Source: Omphalotus guepiniiformis
Taxonomy: Eukaryota > Basidiomycota > Agaricomycetes > Agaricales > Omphalotaceae
DNA: 64,000 nucleotides
Assembly (NCBI GenBank): GCA_028554645.1
Contig: JAQOOI010000019.1
Location: forward strand, 558,001-622,000
Reading direction: 5' to 3'
Positions within the stretch are counted from its first letter, which is position 1; every line of letters begins with the position of its first letter. Below the pieces are notes generated by a model, which ran no database searches, was not told the origin of the DNA, and worked only from the letters and a program-made list of their open reading frames with translations. Positions 56,245 through 64,000 of this stretch are shown here, one piece after another. The position numbers and the translations under genes are program-made.

Positions 56245-57360
56245 CTAGCCCAAAACACTTTCACTCAGAAACTTCACCATCTCCTTCAACATCTCAGGCG
56301 TAAACTCATGTGCCGCATCAGGCTGCACCACAACTTTCTTCAGTCCCTTATCACCCGTCTCCAAACCATCCACAAATGCCTCACTCGCACTCCAAGGCAC
56401 CAACAGATCGCATCCGCCGGATAATACGAGAATCCTCTTATTCCAGAACGGATTTCTTTCGTCCTTCTGTCTGTATTCCGTCGAAACTGGATCTGACTCC
56501 CGGATGATGTTTAAGAGGCTATTAGGCAGATATGTCGACCCTTCGAGTTTGATTCCGAATTTCTCCGCCCTGGCATTCATCAATGTCAGGAAGTCGGGGC
56601 AGGCGATGATAGGTATCCCGACGGTGAGGCGGGGTTCTTGAGGTGTTGTCCGTAGTCAGAGTTTACGGTTTACGCTACGTAGCCTAGCTAGAAAGTATAC
56701 GTACCTTGAGAGAGAGCAATCCATGTCGAGTGACCGCCTAGACTTCTACCAGCAATTCCCCACTGAACGATGTTTCTGTCGTCATTTGGGTAGAGATATG
56801 CAGGGAGGAAATCTATGAGGTAAGATACGTCCCTAGCAGACCCCGCTGTGATGCCATTGAACGTCAACGATTATTAGGGTAGAGGAAGAGGGCTGTAGCA
56901 CAGACTCTGCATTGCATACATGTCGATTCTACACAAGATTTGTTAGAGTATTTCATAGCCTAGCAAGTAAAAACGATTGACTAACGCATGTCTAGGATTC
57001 GCCTTCCAGCCATTGTTAGCTTTCGGATCGACAATTCTATGCCCATGATTACGATGATCCTGCGATAAGAAACGATCCGGAACCGGTCACTAGTCAACAT
57101 TAAATTCAATGGAGAAATGCAGTAATACCACATACGAAAGTAACTATCACAAGTTCCTTCGCGGTTTTACTTCCGATCTGTCCGAACAAATCTTCGACAT
57201 TCTCATTTAGCTGCTCGGCAGATCCATTTCGACCATGAAGGAAGAACATGATAAATACTGGCCGCTTGTCGTTGTCATTGTTGTTCGATTGCTGGGACTT
57301 TGAGGTGAAGACGTTTACTGGAAGGCCTCCTACGACGATGGTTTGTTTATCGACAGACAT
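56245..57360 (-). CDS. Alpha/beta hydrolase (serine hydrolase)
   Basis: ATG 57360 (MSVDKQTIVVGGLPVNVFTS) to the stop at 56245, with about five introns. The triad is visible: nucleophile Ser in GRSLGGH, acid Asp in GGCDLLVPWSAS and His in DAAHEFTPEM. FFLHGRNGSAEQL carries the oxyanion-hole HG after strand 3, and DHRNHGHR follows. The ~330-residue size and absence of a signal peptide suggest a soluble cytosolic esterase or dienelactone-hydrolase-like enzyme with a carboxyester or peptide-like substrate. It shares a 246-bp divergent promoter with the bZIP-like gene. Confidence 0.83.
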
Positions 57361-57606
57361 ACTATGTATGTAGTGGAATTTGGGACTGATTTCGATTCAG
57401 ATGAATCAAGAAAGAGTTAATTATCGATGTTATTTGTTTATTTGACGATTTGACGTCTCAGAGGTGCTCCGCTGAAGGGCGACTGGAAGCGATGGAAGCG
57501 AGGTGGATAACCGGAGAAGCCGGTTTTGACCAGGCTTTGGCTCTTGCTCTTCACCACCATCACTCGAGTCTCGATTTCATCTAAATACAAACAAGTAACT
57601 TGGCCA

Positions 57607-58684
57607 ATGGTTCGAGGACGTAAAAAAGATATCACAGTGCCTCTGACACGTTCAGTCGCTCTCCAGCGTGACTATCGAGAAAGAAAAGCAAAATACGTCG
57701 CTGATTTAGAAGAAAAATGCCGTTTATTTCAGGAGCAAAATCAACAGCTGTTAAAAGAGAACACGGATCTTAGATTCGAACTCGAGCAGAAGCGCTTGAA
57801 GGAGAATTTGGACTATGTGGTATCAGACGAGGAGAATAAGAAGAAGGTATGTTTTATTATTTTTTGCGCATGTAGTGTTCGTAAAGATTCATTTTTTTTT
57901 ACAGGCTAAAGCATTGGAAGACATTCTGAGTTCGTTATCTTCCGCTGTGGCTAGCATTCGAGTCTTCCAGGATTTAACACAAGATATCGCTCGCAATTCT
58001 ACCTCGTCAAACTTATCCTTCAGTTCTAATGGGCATGCAATGCAGACTCCGATGTCTTCGATTACGCAGACCTCTGTATCACCTCCACTACCGACAAAGC
58101 CTTCTTGTCATGTCCAACCGGACAATAATCTTGCTACAACACCTGCACTTCGTGTGAAGATAGTCAATTTTCCTAATCCTCAGACATCCGCAACAAGTTT
58201 AGGGTCTTCCGCTGATTCCACTTCAGGAGATCACATCACTTGCACTTCACCCTCTCCAGCGCCTCCTAGCGCCACCCCACCAGAAACAAGGGATCATGAT
58301 TACGACTCTCCCGAGTATTGGGACACGAACTCCCCCTCTTGTTGTATGGGATTCTTTCGCTGCGAAACCGTAGCCATGGAAGAGGCCTCAGATCCCGGCC
58401 CCGCTGCGAAATTCAGGTCAATTGTTAACAGACGTCTTCATGAGGAAGGTTCTGGATCATGCGTACCCGCCGATAATTTAGCCTCGCAGTCGATGGATAA
58501 TTCCACGAGGAATATTGCACTAGGTTATGGAGGGATAGGTGGGAGGGTGGTCGCTTCGCTACGCAGGGATTTCGACTCGTGTCCTGAGATGTTGGACGAA
58601 AGCTCGAGTGCCGATATGATGGAGTTTCGTCTGGGTGACCGTGTAGAGCAATCGAGTTTGAGGTCTACTGCGAGGGACGGTTGA
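57607..58684 (+). CDS. bZIP-like transcription factor, atypical basic region
   Basis: Start chosen at ATG 57607 (MVRGRKKDITVPLTRSVALQ); an in-frame upstream ATG (57526) adds a hydrophobic stretch unlike a bZIP N-terminus. The basic region is RSVALQRDYRERKAKYV and leads into a coiled coil with heptad-like spacing (DLEEKCRLFQEQNQQLLKEN, LEDILSSLSSAVASI). Compared with Pap1-like bZIPs (QNRAAQRAFRERK), the invariant Asn is replaced by Ser. The rest is Ser/Thr/Pro-rich, with a small Cys patch (SPSCCMGFFRCE) recalling the redox-sensitive Cys of Pap1/Yap1, though no full Cys-rich domain is present. One intron (57847-57904). Probably a nuclear regulator; DNA binding is uncertain because of the missing Asn. 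Confidence 0.75.
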
Positions 58685-61600
58685 CTTGTCAGTGCAGCGC
58701 GACTGTGTAGACTTGCGATGGGCAAAGCCATAGCCTAAGCCTTCTCAACCATGTTGGACAAGCTGACAACGATGGTTGAAATATATGGCTCATCTCATAG
58801 GCGCATTCTTCGCTGCACGTCATCACGCAGTACCACATAAGCGCGCGCTGCACGATGGTGGTATGAACTATAGTACCACGCCTGGATGTTGTCCTCACGC
58901 AGTGCTGAGACGGGGGAATTGGAAGAGGTGATCGTACCTCTGGACTTGCTACCAAAAACCGGAAGTGATGGTGGACAACCTGGATCTGAACTATCAGGCC
59001 ATCAGCTTGCTCTACAGGAAGGACTATATAGGCGCCTGATGCTTCAAACGCGCTTCGAGCAACGAACTCAAGCCTACATTCGTTCGTTCGAGGTTCAGAC
59101 ACAATGCCCGTGTGCTGGTTGCGGCTTGTTACTTGATGACATTCCTATCAGATCAAGCCTGTTCAACTGGACATGGTATCTTTTCTGCGACATACGTCGC
59201 CCCTCCTCTCTATGCATAAGCCTCACACTGGCGGCATGGAGGGTAGAGCAACCAGGGCGGATAGACAATTCACAGCTCTTTCCTTACAGCAGAACATGCT
59301 TCTCCGAACGCTATCAAAGCAGACTGCATGTCGGAAAGTGCCTGTATAACATCTGCCATACCCAGGCCAAGCTACGATATAAGTTCTACTCCCACGTACA
59401 TCTGAGGGTCATTACTTGTATCAATGGTCCTACACATGGGAGAACAAGTCCCTTCTCCGACACGGACCTACATATGCGACATGCCATCGCGAAATGCGGG
59501 CGATTAACGCAGCTGCCAAAACAACTTCGAGGAAGACAACACTTCTAGGGGATTTGCTGAAAGAGCGGAAGAAGGGTATGGAAGATCATCAACGAGAACG
59601 ACCGTGACTGCCCGTCTGTCGCGGTGTAGGATAATGCAGTAGAAAGAGAAAAGGAATGGCAAGGGCAGCATTCAGGGCGCGCGGGATAGCAAGGGAACAA
59701 GTGCCAACACTGGAATTTTTTTCAAGACTTCCGCTGGCACAGGCGATATTGTAGCAGAGCAAGGAAAAGGCAAGCAGGATGTGAAACATATCGGGACGGG
59801 GAAGGGGAATCGCAAGCGGGCTGCTGACATTGGATTCAAGCCTTCTGGTGGGAGGTCTTTTGCCGACAGACACTCTAACTCCAAAGTGTATTCGAGGGAT
59901 GGAAACTCTAAATTTCCCTGCATATGTATTCGTTGTATAGTTTCTACTGCATGTATGTGCTATTACTTCGCTTGCCTTGTCTTGCATCAGATGCTGGCAA
60001 CCAATATAGATATGGGACTTATCAGCCAGAGGGTTGCGGCGAGTAGATTCCATTCAAAATCTGCTTTCCCTGGCCATCCAACTTACTTTCAATGTCGCTT
60101 CTGTAATTGCAAAGCATCTGAGTGCTTTTTGGGTTGGCATAGTTCCACTGGCAATACAACTGGCATTGCTGTTGCGTAGTGTATCTAGCTGTGCGTCTTG
60201 ATCGCTCGCATTGATATAAAATTGTCGCTACAAAAATGACATGACACATCCTTGAAATGGGGTAGAAATATTGGAGTCGCTTCTTCTCCGGTGGTTAGTA
60301 GGGCCATGAGCAGAGTCAATCCGACTCAACCGTATCTCTGAATGCCGATAGATGGGGATTAGGTAGTGAAGGCTTGAGCTTGAAGGCGTGACCATAACGA
60401 CGAATATCTCTCTGAACCTTCCAGACTGAGACTTATCGGCGGCCTATGTCTCCCCCGTTATGATTATGAACATGGTTCATAAACTTAAAGAATGAGAGCG
60501 ATACACCGAAAACAGTATGCATGAATCATCTATGGAGACTTAGAGAATGCTCTGAATCCAATCCAGATAAACGAATCAAATAGTATCACCGAAGTGAGCT
60601 AGAGCTTACTCGTAGCTTCGCATTCTAGACAAGAATTCACGAAGCAAAGATTGAGAATTGTGTGGCTGAAGGACCTTTGAATTCCATTGCAGGCGGGACG
60701 AGCTCTGGAAGCAAACACTTCCATCAGTAAATCGGGGGAAAACGTGGTGAGGCGTTGTGGGAATTTGAGTTTGATGTAGATAAGATATGTCATGATCATG
60801 GATTGTTATACCATATATAGACCGTATCACAATTGCTCGAAATTTTGACGTGTTATAATTGTGCTGTCACAATTATACCATATTACAAGTGTGAGTAATT
60901 CTTATTCCATTATCATGTTTGGCTATAATTTGAAGGATATATTTGACATATCTATAGTACTATGTATTCCTTCTGTAATTACTGTGTACACTTACCATTT
61001 CATATAATTCACCACAAAATTTTGAACCAATTTTGCTACTAATGTAGCCTTTGCATACTAGTAGGCGCAAAGTACGCGAAGAATTCTTAAAAAGCCTTAC
61101 AGCTCAGCGCTCAGCGCTCAGTACTCAGTGTTGCCGGATTGCAGCCTTAGAAAATTATGGTACACGAATATGCAGCTCAGGCGACTCACCTTGTACACTC
61201 GGACTTAAACAAAAAAAAAATTATCGGAGGAATCCACTGAGATGTCGGAGCTGGAAATGATAAGCATGAACCGGGCCACCGGCATTTCACAGTAACGCGG
61301 TCAGGTGATCGTCCCCGTTACAAAAGGCCGTGACTTCGTTGATTTATTTCCATCTCCTGCCTCTTCCTCCAACCATCACTATCACAACACTCCTTCGGAC
61401 AGCTGGGACAGTGCGTCTCTTACACCTCAACTAATATTATCCTCCATACTACTATAGCATGAGATTGTGAACTGGCTACAGCCTGAGCAGGTGTTGGTGG
61501 AAATAGGTATGTATCATTCAATCTAGCTTTTTTGCACAACTTTGACTAATGGCCGTTTCTTTGCTGGATATAATCTTACAAGTACATCCTCATGTGCACT

Positions 61601-62364
61601 CCGAGGCCATGTATCAGGCCTGTTCAACGCGGTTCGGCGCCCGAAATCTTCCATTACAACTATGCACCATGGTCCCTGGTAAGTTCCGCCCTGCTCCACC
61701 AGTATCTTCTCTCTGGCTTCCTCTGATTCTCAAACATTATAGCTTCCATCAAGCAGACCACATTAGTACAGCTTTGGGGTGTATGCGTGAGGTTCGTACC
61801 GAACTAAGAATTCAATGATTAAGCAACGCGACATACTTGCTGGTACGTACACTGTATCCCTTATGGTGATGCTAAATATATACTAATAATTTACATAGGT
61901 AACGGTACCCTCAGAGGTTGTTCAGATGCGGTTCAGATGGGAAGCCGGACAGATGGGAACAGTGTTCTGTTGAAAACTTGTTGCCTGTAATTTGTCAACA
62001 TCAGACTCATGTACATATGATATGTATGCTACGTGTGCAATGATATCTAGATTTCGTCATATTTTTATGTATTGCAAAACTTGAGTATTATTTATTATTG
62101 CATTGAATGAGGTACATTTTTGGCTCAAAGTGAGGATGTCATTCTAAAAGATTTCTTGTTGTGCTGTCTTGACATAGGTTTTGTGTATTGTTGTAAATGA
62201 GGTATAATAATTGTCGAAAAAAGTCCAAAGGTACAATGAGTTAAAATTCCTTACAATTCCATGTATAATATTATGGTCAGATTATTTGTGTTACATCACA
62301 TTACACGTATTATGCGGACTTATAATCCGTCGCGGCAGGTCCCTGGATTTAGTGATGTCAATTG
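58685..62364. other. Gene-poor, partly AT-rich stretch
   Basis: No confident gene in 3.7 kb. The first part (58886-59548, plus) has an open frame with a CPCAGCG motif and helical stretches (RRLMLQTRFEQRTQAYIR) that could be a fossil exon of a zinc-binding or mobile-element protein. Downstream frames (59416-59607, 59781-60179) are basic but do not splice onto it. A minus-strand frame has a signal-like MFHILLAFSLLCYNIACASG near 59800. From about 60560 the sequence is markedly AT-rich with no domain-bearing frame; the 89-codon frame at 61549 is unsupported. Confidence 0.4.
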
Positions 62365-62728
62365 AAAGCATTATTGTGCTAGCACCACGTCAGCTCTTCC
62401 ACGTGACCAATGCCTGACAAAGTTGCAGACATGGTCACAGGATCGAATCCTGATTCCCCCACGAATACAACACCTGGCTTTGGCCGAAACCGATGACGCC
62501 ACAACCGTTGACTCACACACCCGCTGCTATCAATGATCGATATTAGCTCCACACACAATCTATAGGGAAGGAAAAGAGGGGAAAAATAACAAAAAATACG
62601 TCTGATTGGGATAGGCATTCTCCTTGTAGTATGTAACATGTCCCCCACGCCTTGGCACTAAGACTTGCCTGCTAGTGGTTAAATGAAGAATTTAAAAAAA
62701 AAAAAAAAAAAAAAAGCATTATTGTGCT
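62365..62728 (+). mobile_element. SINE-like retroposon with target-site duplication
   Basis: A perfect 16-bp direct repeat AAAGCATTATTGTGCT occurs at 62365-62380 and 62713-62728. Between them is a ~332-bp non-coding unit starting AGCACCACGTCAGC and ending in a run of 22 A (62694-62715, shared with the repeat). Near its 5' end is a B-box-like GGATCGAATCC (62440-62450; pol III consensus GGTTCGANNCC). A 7-bp inverted repeat (GTGACCA 62403, TGGTCAC 62432) and a 6-bp hairpin around the B-box precede and overlap it. Poly(A) plus target-site duplication shows insertion by LINE-type machinery. The A-box is poor, so the tRNA origin is tentative. No open frame. Confidence 0.78.
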
Positions 62729-62846
62729 TACATAAGTTATTTGGTTACGAATTAAGCGCTAAGCGCCCATTATTTGGCTAGCAAACTTGGAAATCGCTCA
62801 CTCATTATTCTTTCCTCTTCCCTTTCAACCACCATCTCATTTTCAG

Positions 62847-63870
62847 ATGGCCGACCTTACCGTTCTTTCTTCGCTTTCTCCAGTTCCTATATACCCGTCT
62901 ATTCCAGGAGCTTCACGGTCTTCTTTGTTCAGGACGTATGCTTCAGGCGCTGGCGCAAGCAGGACAGATCTTCGGAAGGAAGAATCGTCGACGCCAGTGA
63001 ATGCAGATTTTGGTGGAGATGCAAGGATTTCTCGAGTCTCGACGAGGGTGAGGCCACCTCGTATACGAACTAAACGAGAAGGGTCGGAGTCGGGGTCGGA
63101 TTTGAGTGGGCAAAGTGACGACGAAGAGCACGATAGCAGTACAACGCCAACTACTGACGAGGAGGCGCCTCGTACGGAGTCACCTACGTCTTATGTGACT
63201 GCTCAAAGTACAGGCTGGGCGAGAAATCAAATTGGATTTAGCTTGAACTCTTCAAGCTCGGCCTCACTGCACGCGACCCCGAGAGGGAGAACAGAGCAGC
63301 AACGGCATCGGCCTACGAGGTCGCGCAGTGCACCTCCCATGAAAATATCGTTTTCAGAGCCTGTGCCTAGTGCTTCTCGCACTGCTGGCCCTGATCAGAG
63401 CGCTTTTGACGTGTACAAACCCCGCCGGTCATCGACGTACAACTCTGGTTCTTCATCAGGTTATTCGTCTCCTTCGAGCTCGTTTTCGGCTCCGACTTAC
63501 GGTGGTCTGGGCTATGGGAATGGATACGGTAGAGCCAGAGGTACTGAATTACTTCGTCCGCCACCTCCTTTACGTGAGTTTTTGGTCAGTCTCTTACGTA
63601 TGTCAAATATCTTATTCTATCATTCAATAAGACCGTCCGACAACCTTTTGGCGTCATACAACTCGATCAGGTGTTACCGCCTCTTCTTACTCTCCATCAT
63701 CGCATGTCATCCGCCGCTCTACGTTCGTAGCTGCGGGGCTGACCTTTGACAAACCCATGGACGATATTAGTGCGCTGGGAGTGGAGAGCCGGATCAGGAG
63801 CGCAAGTTACGAGGAAGGTGTTAAAGCGAATGTCAGCGAGGTATTCTGGGAGGTTGTCGTGCAGCGGTGA
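62847..63870 (+). CDS. Disordered Ser-rich protein, unrecognised
   Basis: ATG 62847 (MADLTVLSSLSPVPIYPSIP) is chosen; the frame is open upstream but has no other ATG. The first ~240 residues are disordered and rich in Ser, Thr, Arg and Pro, with an acidic patch (SGQSDDEEHDSS) and basic clusters (RVRPPRIRTKREGSES, HRPTRSRSAPPMK). It then has a Tyr/Gly/Ser stretch (YNSGSSSGYSSPSSSFSAP, GYGNGYGRARG). An intron beginning at about 63574 joins PPPPL to HRPTTFWRHTTRSGV. The C-terminal part (STFVAAGLTFDKPMDD, GVESRIRSASYEEGVKAN) ends at TGA 63868-63870. I do not recognise it; RNA binding or condensate formation is possible from composition only. Confidence 0.6.
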
Positions 63871-64000
63871 TAGGTGATAACGATCTCGTGGTCTGTTGGA
63901 GGGGAATAAAGGGCATTGTTAGTGTCACGGTTCATTGTAACCAGAAAGGTAAGCCCTCACATTTCTTTCCTTGTATTTTTGACGCTCATGAGCATCCTCC

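Noticed and set aside
58886..59548. KDZ-type or other DNA transposase
   Set aside because: A CPCAGCG motif and helical frame recall zinc-binding transposase parts, but I could not find the catalytic core or terminal inverted repeats.
62381..62460. A true tRNA gene around GGATCGAATCC
   Set aside because: The B-box-like T-arm is there, but I find no matching acceptor stem, anticodon arm or good A-box. With the poly(A) tail and flanking direct repeat, a SINE head fits better.
62694..62715. Poly(A) run as a transcription terminator or sequencing artefact
   Set aside because: It sits exactly before the second copy of a 16-bp duplication, which a retroposon explains and the alternatives do not.

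Overview
This window reads as nuclear DNA of a filamentous basidiomycete, most likely an agaricomycete. Almost every gene is split by many short (about 50-70 bp) GT-AG introns. Typical families are F-box proteins, a DUF6699 protein, an HsbA-like secreted protein, an HMG-box regulator, GH18 chitinase-like enzymes and fungal GT15 mannosyltransferase. There is no operon structure, and neighbouring genes lie on both strands. All exon models were spliced by eye by joining reading frames at GT...AG sites, so outer boundaries are firmer than some internal ones.

Layout. 0-7 kb: the 3' end of a class II aldolase-like gene, a repeat-rich DUF6699 gene and an unrecognised gene. 7-13 kb: two head-to-head GH18 genes built with micro-exons. 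13-22 kb: a broken HsbA-like gene, an HpcH/HpaI aldolase, a short-chain dehydrogenase, an unrecognised gene and an aldo/keto reductase, with two tandem repeats between them. 24-28 kb: a secreted SRPBCC (START-like) protein and an HMG-box transcription factor. 28-35 kb: a tandem pair of sugar-porter MFS transporters with different intron positions. 35-45 kb: a GT15 Golgi mannosyltransferase, a WG/GW-rich acidic protein, a small unknown gene and a GABA/amino-acid permease. 45-54 kb: a nuclear-looking protein with two Zn2Cys6-like modules, two F-box genes and a single-pass membrane protein. 54-59 kb: an Acr3 arsenite exporter, an alpha/beta hydrolase and a bZIP-like regulator. 59-62.8 kb: a gene-poor, locally AT-rich stretch ending in a SINE-like insertion. 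62.8-64 kb: a disordered unknown protein.

The genes look like ordinary dispersed metabolism, transport, wall and regulatory functions, and I see no convincing biosynthetic cluster. The strongest unusual signals are the internally duplicated Zn2Cys6-like module with an intron at the same place in both copies (45.0-47.7 kb), a retroposon with poly(A) tail and perfect 16-bp target-site duplication (62.4-62.7 kb), chains of 10-14 nt micro-exons in both GH18 genes, intron gain or loss between the tandem transporters, and a WG/GW-rich protein that could be an Argonaute-binding platform.
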